A DNA stretch of 64,000 nucleotides from an uncultured Pelagibacteraceae bacterium (GCA_902537055.1 CACAZW010000002.1:1-64000); one strand, 5' to 3'. Numbered from the stretch's first letter, positions 1-9,231 are shown. Notes: a model not told the origin generated them from the sequence alone. Made by a program: numbers and translations.

Positions 1-952
1 GTCTTAATGAATTATGATTAGATATATGTTTTAAAATATCGATATTATTTTCTAGCTCCAAGTTAAATTCTTCATTCTTTTTAATCTTTGTACTTTTATA
101 ATTTTTCACTTTAAAATCAGAAACAGCTGCAGAAAAAATAGCTACATCTGTTGGTAGATTATTTAAACTTTCTTTGAACATCTCTTCAGATGTTTCAACA
201 CTTACAAAATTAACACCATCCAAAGGTTTAATGCTTGTCTTTCCAGAAATAAGTGTCGTATCAAATCCATTGTCTCTAAGACATTTGGCTATTTCATATC
301 CTTGTTTACCACTAGATTTATTTGTAATAAATCTTACAGGATCAATATATTCATTAGTTGGTCCGGCAGTAACTAAAGCTTTTAATTTTTTATTTTTATC
401 TAAATTAGAAAAATAATTTTTAAGCGTATTGACTATTTCATTTGGCTCTGTCATTTTTCCTTCACCGTATTCACCACATGCCATATCTCCTATCTCTGGC
501 CCAATAATTTTGCATCTAAAGCTTTTTAATTTTAATATGTTTTCTTTAGTAGAAGGATGCTCCCACATTCTTACATTCATTGCCGGTGCTAAAAATATTT
601 GTTTGTTAGAGGCTAATAAAACAGTAGACGCCAAATCTTCTGCATTTCCTGAGGCTACTTTAGATATGGTATTAGCTGTAATTGGTGCAACTAATACTGC
701 ATCAGCCCATCTTGATAAAGATATGTGGTCCATCTCAGCTTCGTTCTCTGCACTAAATATATCGTCATAAACTTTTTCTTGAGAAAGAGACGAAACAGAT
801 AGTGGAGTTACAAATTCTTTTGCATTTTTTGTTAATATAGTTTTTACACGAGCACCATTTTTTTTAAATAATCTTATTAACTCAAGACTTTTGTAAGCAG
901 AAATTCCACCACATATAATTAACAGTATTTTTTTATTCTCAAAATAATTCAT
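1..952 (-). CDS. coaBC: Phosphopantothenoylcysteine decarboxylase / phosphopantothenate-cysteine ligase (CoaBC), 3' part cut by window edge
   Basis: Bifunctional flavoprotein of coenzyme A synthesis: CoaB joins cysteine to 4'-phosphopantothenate and CoaC decarboxylates the product. The reverse strand from 952 reads MNYFENKKILLIICGGISAYK, a typical start of the flavin-binding CoaC domain. The decarboxylase His motif (MDHISLSRWAD) and the substrate-clamp motif PAMNVRMW follow. The ligase domain begins near residue 185 (ALVTAGPTNEYIDPVRFITN). The frame is still open at base 1, so the C-terminal ligase end is missing. It starts 8 nt after the ubiB stop and is probably co-transcribed with ubiE-ubiB, as in many alphaproteobacteria. 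Confidence is high for identity; the only gap is the truncation. Confidence 0.93.
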   Translation of the reverse strand, partial: MNYFENKKILLIICGGISAYKSLELIRLFKKNGARVKTILTKNAKEFVTPLSVSSLSQEKVYDDIFSAENEAEMDHISLSRWADAVLVAPITANTISKVASGNAEDLASTVLLASNKQIFLAPAMNVRMWEHPSTKENILKLKSFRCKIIGPEIGDMACGEYGEGKMTEPNEIVNTLKNYFSNLDKNKKLKALVTAGPTNEYIDPVRFITNKSSGKQGYEIAKCLRDNGFDTTLISGKTSIKPLDGVNFVSVETSEEMFKESLNNLPTDVAIFSAAVSDFKVKNYKSTKIKKNEEFNLELENNIDILKHISNHNSLR

Positions 953-960
953 CGTCGAGA

Positions 961-2529
961 TTAAAATACTACTAATCCTAAAATTACAAGTAATAATAAA
1001 CCAATGATTGATTGATTTCTGAAAGCTACCATTTCATTTTTTTTTGTATTTAGATCGTTATACGTATTAGTATTTTGTGGAATTTGTCCACTTGCAAGAA
1101 ATGTTAATGCTTGGTTTGCTTTATCCATTATTTGCGGCATTTCTGGTAATCTTTTTATAACTTCTGCAGAATTTTTTAGAGTTTCATTTAATGTTGTTAT
1201 AGGATCTTTTGTTTCTTTAAGCCATTTTTCAAGAACAGGTCTTGACGTTTCCCAAATGTTTGTCTCTGGATTTAATCTTCTTGCAACACCTTCAACTACT
1301 ACCATGGTTTTTTGTAGCATCAGCAACTGTGGTTGAGTTTGCATATTAAATTTTTCTGTCACATCAAAAAGTTGTTTGAGTAGTTTACCGCCAGATATAT
1401 CTTTAATTGACTGACCAAATATTGGCTCTCCTATTGATCTTAGTGCTTGGGCGAGATCATCAACAGGCACTTCTTTTGGAACTAACCCTGCAGCTAAATG
1501 TACTTCAGCCACTTTTTTATAATCTCGTTTAATAAATCCATATAAAATCTCAGCAAGGAATTTTTTACTCAAATCATCGAGCCTTCCCATTATACCAAAA
1601 TCGATAGGAACTATTTGACCACTATTGTTTATAAAAATGTTACCTTGATGCATATCTGCATGAAAAAAACCATCTCTAACAGCATGTCTTAGAAAATGTT
1701 GAATAATATCTGATGCAATTTTTTTGGTATCTATATTTCTTTTTTCTAACTCTTCTGTTTCTCTTATAGAGACACCTTCAACCCAGTCTAAAGTCATTAC
1801 ATTTTCACTTGTAAAATTCCAATAAATTCTAGGAACTAGAAATCCACTGTCATTCTTAGTGTTTTCAGAATACTCATTGGCTGCAGCGGCTTCAAATCTT
1901 AAATCCATTTCTAAATTGGTTATTTCTTTTAGCAAATAAACAACCTCAACTAATTTAAGTCTTTTTGTCTTTTTGATAATTGACTCAGTTAAAAAAGCAA
2001 AAAGCATCAAAGCATCAATTTCTTCGTTGAATATTTTTTTTATATTTGGTCGTAAAATTTTTATAGCCACATCTTTAATTGTGCCATTATCATTTATTTG
2101 CGCTTTATGAACTTGAGCTATAGATGCTGCTGCCACTGGTTCAGATAGATTTATAATTGAATTAAAATTATCTTCTCCTAGATCTTTTTTGATTATTTCT
2201 TTAGCTTTAGATAATTCAAAGGGAGGCAAACGATCTTGTAAACTTTCTAGTTGCTTTGATAACTTTTCTCCAATTATATCTGGTCTAGTTGCTAGAAATT
2301 GACCTAATTTAATGAATGTTGTACCCATAGATTGCAAGGAGTTTGATAATCTTTCACCTTCAGTTTCATTTACAAAAGAATTATCTTTTTTTGAAAACGA
2401 TAAAGACAACAAATAGAATAAAATTTTTATTCCGATCGGTGGATTATGAAACTTAGTGAATATACTTAAAGCGTCAGATTTTGCTAATTTCCTTCCAAGC
2501 TTAAAAAGTATGTATAATTTTTTAATCAT
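961..2529 (-). CDS. ubiB: UbiB family ubiquinone biosynthesis protein (ABC1/ADCK kinase-like)
   Basis: Atypical kinase-like ATPase needed for ubiquinone synthesis, membrane-associated. It has the family KxGQ motif (FIKLGQFLATRPDI), the AAAS ADP-loop region (VAAASIAQVH), an HADMHQGN catalytic loop and an IDFG metal motif. A C-terminal hydrophobic segment (IIGLLLLVILGLVVF) fits the membrane anchor. About 522 residues, normal for the family. The longest open frame begins with TTG at 2538, but the ATG at 2529 overlaps the ubiE stop as ATGA and is the better start. It is the middle gene of ubiE-ubiB-coaBC. Confidence 0.94.
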   Translation of the reverse strand: MIKKLYILFKLGRKLAKSDALSIFTKFHNPPIGIKILFYLLSLSFSKKDNSFVNETEGERLSNSLQSMGTTFIKLGQFLATRPDIIGEKLSKQLESLQDRLPPFELSKAKEIIKKDLGEDNFNSIINLSEPVAAASIAQVHKAQINDNGTIKDVAIKILRPNIKKIFNEEIDALMLFAFLTESIIKKTKRLKLVEVVYLLKEITNLEMDLRFEAAAANEYSENTKNDSGFLVPRIYWNFTSENVMTLDWVEGVSIRETEELEKRNIDTKKIASDIIQHFLRHAVRDGFFHADMHQGNIFINNSGQIVPIDFGIMGRLDDLSKKFLAEILYGFIKRDYKKVAEVHLAAGLVPKEVPVDDLAQALRSIGEPIFGQSIKDISGGKLLKQLFDVTEKFNMQTQPQLLMLQKTMVVVEGVARRLNPETNIWETSRPVLEKWLKETKDPITTLNETLKNSAEVIKRLPEMPQIMDKANQALTFLASGQIPQNTNTYNDLNTKKNEMVAFRNQSIIGLLLLVILGLVVF

Positions 2530-3233
2530 ATTTTCCAACCTGAATGAATAGCTACTATTCCACCAGAATAGTTTCTATACTGACATTTAATAAAATTATT
2601 TTTCTCCATTAAACCCTTTAATTCCTCTTGATTAACAAATTCTTGGATACTTTTTATTAGATATTCATAAGGCTCTTTTTCACCAACCACAAATTTGCCT
2701 ATTTCTGGAATTAATTTAGAGTATCTTTTATAGACAAAATCTAATTTTAAATTTTGAATTTTTGAAAATTCTAAACAAAAAAATCTACCTCCTGACTTTA
2801 AAACTCTGTATGCTTCACTTAAGGATTTATTAATATTTTTTGTATTTCTTAAACCAAAACTGATTGTGTAATAATCACACGAATTAGATTTTAAAGGCAA
2901 CTTCTCTGCCGACCCCTTAATCCACTTGATATTTTTGTAATTTGATAGTCTATTTTTTCCCTTTTTCATCATTCCTTCATTGGGATCAATACAAAATAAT
3001 TCTATATTTTTATTTGAACTATTATCGATAAAAAGTTTTGCTATATCACCTGTGCCACATGCAACATCTGCTAGAATTTTATTTTTACCTGGGTTCATCC
3101 AATTTAGTAAATTTCTTTTCCAGATTCTATGAACCCCAAGTGACATCAAATCATTCATGATGTCGTATTTATCATAAACTTTATCAAACACACCTTGGAC
3201 TAGACCTTTTTTATTTTGAAGATATTGTTGCAT
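2526..3233 (-). CDS. ubiE: Ubiquinone/menaquinone biosynthesis C-methyltransferase UbiE
   Basis: SAM-dependent C-methyltransferase of ubiquinone synthesis. The 235 residues show the UbiE N-terminus (FDKVYDKYDIMNDLMSLGVHRIWK), the SAM-binding loop ADVACGTGDIA and the later motif YYTISFGLRNTKN, followed by a GGRFFCLEFSK segment. It is the first gene of a leftward operon with ubiB and coaBC, with a 4-nt ATGA overlap into ubiB. Its start lies only 32 nt from the divergent mutM start, so at least one promoter must sit inside or right at the edge of a coding region. Confidence 0.95.
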   Translation of the reverse strand: MQQYLQNKKGLVQGVFDKVYDKYDIMNDLMSLGVHRIWKRNLLNWMNPGKNKILADVACGTGDIAKLFIDNSSNKNIELFCIDPNEGMMKKGKNRLSNYKNIKWIKGSAEKLPLKSNSCDYYTISFGLRNTKNINKSLSEAYRVLKSGGRFFCLEFSKIQNLKLDFVYKRYSKLIPEIGKFVVGEKEPYEYLIKSIQEFVNQEELKGLMEKNNFIKCQYRNYSGGIVAIHSGWKI

Positions 3234-3265
3234 AAAATAAATAATATTAATTAATATAATAATAA

Positions 3266-4129
3266 ATGCCAGAATTGCCAGAAGTAGAAGTTGTTAAAGA
3301 GTCACTAAGTAGAACAATAACAGGAAAAAAAATAAAAAAAATAAGTATAAAGAATAGGAATTTAAGGTACAAAATAAAAAAAGGTTTTGAAATAAGACTT
3401 CAATCAAAATCAATAAAAAAAGTTAAGAGGTTTTCAAAATATATCATACTAGTTTTAAATGATGAAAAATTTTGCTTAATTCATCTTGGAATGTCTGGCA
3501 CTATACATCTTTTAAGAAAAAATATTTTAAATCAAAAAACAAATGCAAGTTTTTATCATAGTCCTTATTTACCAAAAAAACACAACCATGTGTTTTTGGA
3601 ATTTGATAACATAAAAATTATATATAATGATCCCAGAAGATTTGGTTATTTCAAATTATTTGAAAATAAGAATAATTTAGAAAATTTTATAAATAACTAT
3701 GGTCCTGAGCCTTTTTCTTCAAAATTTAATCTCAACTACTTAAAAAAATATTTTTATAAAAAGAAAAAGAATATAAAAAATTTTCTCTTAGATCAAAAGT
3801 TTGTTTCAGGTTTGGGAAACATTTATGCAAGTGAAATTTTATTCAGCTCTAAAATAAATCCAAAAAAAAAAGCAAAATCTTTAAGTGAAAACGATTGTAT
3901 TAATATTATTAAATATTCAAGAAAAATTTTAAATTTAGCGATAAAAAAAGGTGGGTCTAGTATTAGAGATTTTAAAAATATTGTTGGTAAAAATGGATCT
4001 TTTCAAGATAACTTTAAAGTATACAATAGAGAAAATAAGAGTTGTCTTTCACCAGGATGCAGAGGGACAATAAAAAAAAAATTTATCACTAATAGATCAA
4101 CATTTTTTTGTAATATTTGTCAAAAATAA
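3266..4129 (+). CDS. mutM: Formamidopyrimidine-DNA glycosylase (Fpg)
   Basis: Bifunctional glycosylase/AP lyase that removes 8-oxoguanine and other oxidised purines. The start MPELPEVEVV supplies the catalytic Pro2 and Glu3; HLGMSG carries the conserved lysine-loop neighbourhood; DPRRFG and the helix-two-turn-helix (SGLGNIYASEIL) follow. A C-terminal four-cysteine zinc finger (CLSPGCRG then CNICQK) is complete. 287 residues, slightly longer than the usual 270-275, with lysine-rich insertions. It is divergent from ubiE and followed by rpsT, whose promoter lies just past the mutM stop. Confidence 0.95.
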   Translation: MPELPEVEVVKESLSRTITGKKIKKISIKNRNLRYKIKKGFEIRLQSKSIKKVKRFSKYIILVLNDEKFCLIHLGMSGTIHLLRKNILNQKTNASFYHSPYLPKKHNHVFLEFDNIKIIYNDPRRFGYFKLFENKNNLENFINNYGPEPFSSKFNLNYLKKYFYKKKKNIKNFLLDQKFVSGLGNIYASEILFSSKINPKKKAKSLSENDCINIIKYSRKILNLAIKKGGSSIRDFKNIVGKNGSFQDNFKVYNRENKSCLSPGCRGTIKKKFITNRSTFFCNICQK

Positions 4130-4141
4130 AAAATTATTATA

Positions 4142-4170
4142 TTGACCGTATAAATTTCTCGTTATATACA
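4142..4170 (+). promoter_or_regulatory. Sigma-70-type promoter of rpsT
   Basis: A -35 box TTGACC (4142-4147) and a -10 box TATACA (4165-4170) are separated by exactly 17 nt. The predicted start of transcription, about 7 nt downstream, falls at roughly 4177, only a few bases before the rpsT ATG at 4180. No Shine-Dalgarno sequence fits in the 9 nt between the -10 box and the ATG, so the mRNA should be leaderless or nearly so. The position is inference from consensus match only. Confidence 0.65.
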
Positions 4171-4179
4171 ATCGCGCTT

Positions 4180-4440
4180 ATGGCAAACACTAAATCAGCT
4201 ATTAAACGAATAAGACGTATATCACGTCAAACAACAGTAAATAAGTCTAGAAAAAGCAGGTTTAGATCTGCAATAAAAAAAATGAATTTAATTCTTGATA
4301 AAAAAGACAAAAAAGAAGCTTTAGCATTCTTGCCAAAATTAAACTCTGAATTGATGAAAATAACAAAGACAGGGGTGATAAAAAAGCAAAACGCGTCAAG
4401 AAATATTTCTAGAATAACAAAAAAAATCAATTCCTTATAA
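4180..4440 (+). CDS. rpsT: 30S ribosomal protein S20
   Basis: Small basic protein of the 30S subunit that binds 16S rRNA. 86 residues from ATG 4180, MANTKSAIKRIRRISRQTTVN, with the family's helical, Lys/Arg-rich layout (NKSRKSRFRSAIKKM; KTGVIKKQNASRNISRITKKI). The open frame extends upstream to 4117 inside mutM, but family length and the MANTKSA start fix 4180. It has its own promoter immediately upstream. The order mutM-rpsT-dnaA is common in alphaproteobacteria. Confidence 0.95.
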   Translation: MANTKSAIKRIRRISRQTTVNKSRKSRFRSAIKKMNLILDKKDKKEALAFLPKLNSELMKITKTGVIKKQNASRNISRITKKINSL

Positions 4441-4683
4441 CAACTTTTAGTTTACTTAAAGAAATTACAACCCTAGAGATTATTTTTTCAATTAAAAAAA
4501 GAATCTTTTAATCTTTTGGTCTCAAGATAAAAATAAATAAAAAAAGTAAATTTAAGATTACTAATTTTAAGTCCCTAAAAATAGATTCAATTATTAATTT
4601 ATACAATTGTAAATTTTATTTTTTTTTGAGAATAAAAATAAATTTATTGCATTGAATTATGAATAGGAGTTTAACAGACTCTC
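4441..4683. other. Intergenic region between rpsT and dnaA
   Basis: 243 nt, very AT-rich. I see a 10-bp palindrome TACAATTGTA (4602-4611), a T9 tract, and a small inverted repeat GAGT/ACTC (4667-4681) just before the dnaA start that includes the only purine-rich ribosome-binding-like element (AGGAG, 4665-4669). No consensus DnaA box (TTATCCACA or its complement) is visible, so I do not call an origin here. dnaA transcription probably starts in this stretch; no clear -35/-10 pair could be chosen. Confidence 0.5.
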
Positions 4684-6093
4684 ATGAAAAATAATCTCAC
4701 TAACATTAAATCAGACAATATTAATAAGGTTGATTGGAAATTATTACAAAATGAAATGAAAAATAAGTTTGGTTCTGAGATTTATGACAGTTGGTTAAAA
4801 AAAATTGATTTGGTTGATGAGTTTAAAAATTATGTTTTATTATCTGTTTCGACAAGATTTATCAGAGACTGGATAACCTCAAGATATTTAGATCAAATAT
4901 TACAAATAATTAAATTATATAAAAAAGATATTTCCAGAATAGAATTTGTGATTAACGAAAATATAAAGAATAAAAATACTGATGAAATAAAACCAGATAA
5001 TTCATCTGATAATGAAAAGGTTTCATTTATTAAAGATTCATATCTTCAATATAATCGAATTGATCCAAATAAAAACTTTGAGAATTTCTTGCTAGGGAAA
5101 AGTAATAAACTAGCTTTTGAGGCTGCAAAAAAAGTCTCAGAACAAATAGCTCATTATAATCCTTTATATATTTATGGTGGAGTTGGAATGGGTAAGACAC
5201 ATTTGTTAAATGCAATTGGATTAAGTTTAAAAGAAAAAAATAAAGTAATGTTTATTTCAGCCGAAAGATTTATGTATCAATTTGTAAAATCGATAAAATC
5301 TAATGATATGGTAAAGTTTAAAGAGTATTTTAGAAATACTGACATATTTTTGATTGATGATATTCAATTTATGAATGGAAAAGAAGCTATGCAAGAAGAG
5401 TTTTTCCACACATTTAATGTTTTGCTAGAGAAAGGATCTCAAATTATTGTATCAGCAGATAGACCACCAAACAAATTAACTAGAATACAAGAGAGAATTA
5501 AATCTAGATTTTCAGGAGGACTAGTAGTTGACATTCAAAATGCTGATTTTGAATTAAGATACAATATAATAAAATCCAAAAATGAAGATCTTGGAATTCA
5601 TGATCCAAATAATATCAAAATCAGTGATGAGATCATAAAATTTATTAGTACTCAAGTTAACACTAGTATCAGAGAACTTGTAGGTGCATTTAATAGAGTA
5701 GTGTCGTTCTCAAGAATTTATGGAAAAACACCTTCAATGTCAGAGGTAAAAGTAATATTAAAAGATCTATTAAATTTAACAGAAAATAAAGTTGATATAG
5801 ACAATATTCAAACAATAGTCTGTAAATACTTTAAAATAAGTAAAAACGAAATGTTGTCACCAAGAAGGTCAAGATACCTTGTAAGACCAAGACAAACTGC
5901 TATTTATTTAGCAAAAATGCTGACATCTAAATCTTTACCAGAGATAGGTCGATCATTTGCTAATAGAGATCACACAACTGTTATTCATTCAGTTAAAACA
6001 ATAGAAAAATTAAGAAAAGACGATAATGAATTAAATTTAAGCATTGATAGCTTAAAGAATAAAATATTATACAAGCAAGAAAATGAAATTTAG
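4684..6093 (+). CDS. dnaA: Chromosomal replication initiator protein DnaA
   Basis: AAA+ initiator ATPase that binds and opens oriC. 469 residues. Domain I is at the N-terminus (WKLLQNEMKNKFGSEIYDSWL), then a variable linker, the Walker A loop GGVGMGKTH near residues 165-173, Walker B FLIDDIQF near 222-229, sensor/arginine-finger region (RIKSRFSGG), and the C-terminal DNA-binding domain with the signature RSFANRDHTTVIHSV. It overlaps dnaN by 11 nt, so the two are likely translationally coupled. All domains are intact. Confidence 0.97.
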   Translation: MKNNLTNIKSDNINKVDWKLLQNEMKNKFGSEIYDSWLKKIDLVDEFKNYVLLSVSTRFIRDWITSRYLDQILQIIKLYKKDISRIEFVINENIKNKNTDEIKPDNSSDNEKVSFIKDSYLQYNRIDPNKNFENFLLGKSNKLAFEAAKKVSEQIAHYNPLYIYGGVGMGKTHLLNAIGLSLKEKNKVMFISAERFMYQFVKSIKSNDMVKFKEYFRNTDIFLIDDIQFMNGKEAMQEEFFHTFNVLLEKGSQIIVSADRPPNKLTRIQERIKSRFSGGLVVDIQNADFELRYNIIKSKNEDLGIHDPNNIKISDEIIKFISTQVNTSIRELVGAFNRVVSFSRIYGKTPSMSEVKVILKDLLNLTENKVDIDNIQTIVCKYFKISKNEMLSPRRSRYLVRPRQTAIYLAKMLTSKSLPEIGRSFANRDHTTVIHSVKTIEKLRKDDNELNLSIDSLKNKILYKQENEI

Positions 6094-7195
6094 TGTTAAT
6101 CAACAGGATTTGCAAAAATCTTTAGGTTACTGTCAGGGTGTAATAGAAAAAAGAAGCACTTTACCTATACTTTCAAATATTTTGATAGAGGCAGTAAATT
6201 CTAAGTTAAAAATTACAGCAACAGATTTAGATTTAATATTTGTAAATGAAATTTCAAATATTAAAATTTTTGATGAAGGCAAAACAACCACTTCTTCATC
6301 AATTATGTTTGATATTGTAAGAAAAATACCCTCTGGTAGTCAGATAAATTTTGAAAACACTGGAGAAAGTAAATTACAATTAGAATCAAATAAATCTCTA
6401 TTCAATTTAAATTCAATTAATGCATCTGAATTTCCAATTACAGATGAAAATTTCAATGAAAATGAATTTACTATAAATTCAAAAGATTTATTAAAACTTT
6501 TAAATAAATGTAAATTTTCGATTTCGAATGATGAAACAAGACATTATCTTAGTGGTATTTTTTTCCATCAGACCCAAACAGATGATAAGAATTTTTTAAC
6601 TGCAGCTGCAACAGATAGCCATAGAATGTCTATATCAAAAATAAGACTAAAAAACAAAATTGAATTTGAACCAATAATACTTCCAAAAAAAACTATATTT
6701 CAATTATGTTCTCTTCTAGAAGATTATGATGGTGAGGTTAAAGTCTCAAATATTAAATCCAAAATTAAATTTGAACTTAATAATAGTATTTTGATATCTA
6801 AATTAATCGATGGAAAATTCCCTAATTATATTCAAGTTATCCCTAGAGAGAATCAAAAAAAATTAGAAATTGATTTAAAATCTTTTTTAAACTCGGTTGA
6901 TAGAGTAGCATCAGTTTCTCTAGATAAAAAAGATGGTGTAAAATTTAATTTGACTAAAGATAATTTAGATTTATCTGTCAATAACACTAACAGTGGTGAT
7001 GGTAAAGAAAGCCTATCTGTAAAATTTGAGACAGATTTAGATATAAGTTTTAACTCTAGATATTTGCTTGATATAGCATCCCAACTAAATGGTGATAATA
7101 TTGAAATATATTTGAAAGATACTGGATCTCCTGCGTTAATAAAAGATCCTGCAGACTTTGATAGTATTTATGTTGTAATGCCTATGAAAGGTTAG
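6083..7195 (+). CDS. dnaN: DNA polymerase III beta subunit (sliding clamp)
   Basis: Ring-shaped processivity clamp that tethers DNA polymerase III. 370 residues, normal length, starting MKFSVNQQDLQKSLGYCQGV and with the KRSTLPILSNILIEA and TDLDL motifs of the first domain. The C-terminus VVMPMKG matches the conserved clamp tail. It overlaps the dnaA 3' end by 11 nt and ends tail-to-tail with the leftward acyltransferase (4-nt overlap of stop codons). recF is not next to it, unlike the classical dnaA-dnaN-recF order. Confidence 0.96.
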   Translation: MKFSVNQQDLQKSLGYCQGVIEKRSTLPILSNILIEAVNSKLKITATDLDLIFVNEISNIKIFDEGKTTTSSSIMFDIVRKIPSGSQINFENTGESKLQLESNKSLFNLNSINASEFPITDENFNENEFTINSKDLLKLLNKCKFSISNDETRHYLSGIFFHQTQTDDKNFLTAAATDSHRMSISKIRLKNKIEFEPIILPKKTIFQLCSLLEDYDGEVKVSNIKSKIKFELNNSILISKLIDGKFPNYIQVIPRENQKKLEIDLKSFLNSVDRVASVSLDKKDGVKFNLTKDNLDLSVNNTNSGDGKESLSVKFETDLDISFNSRYLLDIASQLNGDNIEIYLKDTGSPALIKDPADFDSIYVVMPMKG

Positions 7196-7890
7196 TTAGC
7201 AAGACCAAGTTCGGAATAAATTTCTTTTTGCAATAATTTTACAAATTCTGTTTCTTCGATACCTGTATTAATTGGTTTTAAAATAGAAATAGTAATCGTT
7301 CTATTGGGCTTCATCTTTCCGGATTTTGGCCATACTCTTCCAGAGTCAATAGCGACGGGTTGACATTTTACATTTAATTCTCTGTAAATTCTTCCAACTC
7401 CCTTTTTAAAAGGAATAATTTCATCTGGAAGAACTCGAGTAGCTTGTGGAAAAATTATTACAGGTCTTTTTGTTTTTTCCATAACTTCTTTAATTTTTTC
7501 AGTAAAATTAAGGTTTTCTTTAGAAACTTTATTTCTATTCACAGAAATAGAATCTATCTTTCTTAAATACCAACCAAATATCGGAATATTTAATAGTTCT
7601 TTTTTAAGAATAAAAATTGGTGAATTAAATATTGTTTGTAAAAAAAAAGTTTCAAACATCGATTGATGTGAGCATGCGATAAAGAAATTTTCGTTATTAA
7701 TTATGTTTTCTTTACCTTTTATTACTATGCTAGTGGAGTAAAAAATTTTTAAACAGAATGAGGACCAGTATCCAAAAAGTTTACCTCCAAAAAGAGTGAT
7801 ATTCTTTGGTAGTAATAAAGATGGAAGAAAAATAATACATATTAAAATTAACCCAGAAAAAAATATACTTTTAAAGAGGATATTTCTCAT
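7192..7890 (-). CDS. 1-acyl-sn-glycerol-3-phosphate acyltransferase (PlsC-like)
   Basis: Membrane acyltransferase that makes phosphatidic acid from lysophosphatidic acid. 232 residues with an N-terminal membrane helix (SGLILICIIFLPSLLL). The catalytic motif reads SHQSMFE at residues 74-80, so the usual HX4D is HX4E here; to my knowledge Glu at this place is frequent in alphaproteobacterial members. The second motif is FPQATR in place of the more common FPEGTR. It lies downstream of lysA in the same direction (13 nt gap), convergent with dnaN. Which acyl donor it uses cannot be read from sequence. Confidence 0.83.
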   Translation of the reverse strand: MRNILFKSIFFSGLILICIIFLPSLLLPKNITLFGGKLFGYWSSFCLKIFYSTSIVIKGKENIINNENFFIACSHQSMFETFFLQTIFNSPIFILKKELLNIPIFGWYLRKIDSISVNRNKVSKENLNFTEKIKEVMEKTKRPVIIFPQATRVLPDEIIPFKKGVGRIYRELNVKCQPVAIDSGRVWPKSGKMKPNRTITISILKPINTGIEETEFVKLLQKEIYSELGLAN

Positions 7891-7903
7891 TATAAGTTTT
7901 AAG

Positions 7904-9118
7904 TTAGATAATATCTGTTATTTTTTGTCTTTTTCTTATAATCTTTACTTTATTTCCTTTAATCAAAATTTCAGCAGGCCTTAATCTAAGATTATAATTA
8001 GATGATAATGAATAACCATAAGCACCTGTATCGCAAATAATCATAATATCATTTTCTTTTATATTCTGAAATTTTCTTTCTGTTAAAAATTTATCAGTTG
8101 TTTCACATACTGGGCCTACAAATTCTAATATTTTCTTTGATCGTGACATATTTCTTAGGGATGGAATTATCCTATGTTTTGCATTGTACAAAGCTGGTCT
8201 TATCAAATCATTCATTGCCGCATCCAATATAACAAATGTTTTTGTTTTGTTATGTTTTAAATAAATTACTTTAGATGCAAGTATACCAACATTTCCAATT
8301 ATAGATCTTCCAGGTTCAAAAATTATTTTACAATTGAATTTATTTTTAAATTTAATTATTGATTTTTTATATTTTGTATAATTAAGTTTTTTTGTTTTAT
8401 TATCATAGTTTATCCCCATCCCACCACCTAAATCAATTATCTCAAATTTATAATCTAAATTTTTTAAAAGTTTATCAAGAACATTTAGCATTTTTTCGTA
8501 GGGTTTGTGGTTTAAGATTTGACTACCGATATGAACGCTTAAGCATTTAATATTTATAAATTTTGATTGTTTCATCAAATTAATAATTTTTACAAAAGTC
8601 TTTTTATCTACACCAAATTTATTTTCACTTTTACCAGTTGAAATTTGTTTCAATGTTTCAGCATCTGTATCTGGATTTAATCTTAGTCCTATATCAACAA
8701 CTTTATTTAGTTTTTTTGCAGCCGCTTCAATCGCCAAAACTTCACTCAATGACTCAGAATTTATTAATAATATTTTTTGCTTAATTGCGTACTCAATTTC
8801 ATCTCTTGTTTTACCAACTCCAGAGAAAACTATCTTATTTTTATCAATACCAGCTTTAAGCGATGCATATAATTCACCCTTTGAAACTACATCTGCTCCA
8901 AGGCCAAGTTTTTTTATTTCTTTTAATAGTGAAATATTTGAATTAGATTTTACAGAAAAACAAATTAAAGGTTTAATTTCCTTAAAAGCTTTTTTAAAAT
9001 TCCTTATATTTTCTCTTAAATTTTTATAAGAGTAGCAGTAAAGAGGCGTATTAAATTTTTTTGTTAGACTCTCAATATTTTTTCCTTCAATAAAAAATTT
9101 ATTATTTATATATCTCAT
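7904..9118 (-). CDS. lysA: Diaminopimelate decarboxylase
   Basis: PLP enzyme for the last step of lysine synthesis, meso-diaminopimelate to L-lysine. 404 residues: alanine-racemase-like barrel with the PLP lysine in CFSVKSNSN, the glycine-rich GGGMGINY loop, EPGRSIIGN for phosphate binding, and the C-terminal active-site GPVCETTD and YGYSLSSNYN motifs. Its ATG overlaps the stop of the small lipoprotein gene (ATGA), in the operon argH - lipoprotein - lysA - acyltransferase. This gene order is shared with many alphaproteobacteria. Confidence 0.95.
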   Translation of the reverse strand: MRYINNKFFIEGKNIESLTKKFNTPLYCYSYKNLRENIRNFKKAFKEIKPLICFSVKSNSNISLLKEIKKLGLGADVVSKGELYASLKAGIDKNKIVFSGVGKTRDEIEYAIKQKILLINSESLSEVLAIEAAAKKLNKVVDIGLRLNPDTDAETLKQISTGKSENKFGVDKKTFVKIINLMKQSKFINIKCLSVHIGSQILNHKPYEKMLNVLDKLLKNLDYKFEIIDLGGGMGINYDNKTKKLNYTKYKKSIIKFKNKFNCKIIFEPGRSIIGNVGILASKVIYLKHNKTKTFVILDAAMNDLIRPALYNAKHRIIPSLRNMSRSKKILEFVGPVCETTDKFLTERKFQNIKENDIMIICDTGAYGYSLSSNYNLRLRPAEILIKGNKVKIIRKRQKITDII

Positions 9119-9231
9119 AATACTTTTTGAATATTCTTAGTTAATTCAGATTTATATTTTGGATCACCTTTACGTCCACAAGCAACTATAAAATATAAAC
9201 AAAGTATAATAATTAAAATTTTTTTACTCAT
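9115..9231 (-). CDS. Small lipoprotein, LptM/YifL type (38 aa)
   Basis: Read from the reverse strand between argH and lysA: MSKKILIIILCLYFIVACGR followed by KGDPKYKSELTKNIQKVL. It has a short basic start, a hydrophobic core and a lipobox VAC with Cys18, then the GRKGDP segment typical of the LptM (YifL) family, known in E. coli to act with the LPS translocon LptD/LptE. Start overlaps the argH 3' end by 8 nt and the stop overlaps the lysA ATG. A lipoprotein at this site beside lysA is common in proteobacteria. Function here is by family resemblance only. Confidence 0.8.
   Translation of the reverse strand: MSKKILIIILCLYFIVACGRKGDPKYKSELTKNIQKVL

Noticed and set aside
174..770. Two forward frames at the left edge
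   Set aside because: They are antisense to coaBC, whose reverse-strand translation shows clear flavoprotein motifs running off the edge.
4227..4430. Reverse 67-codon ORF over rpsT
   Set aside because: Antisense shadow of a ribosomal protein gene.
4441..4683. Replication origin next to dnaA
   Set aside because: No DnaA-box cluster or clear unwinding element beyond general AT richness; dnaA location alone is not enough, as alphaproteobacterial origins often lie elsewhere.
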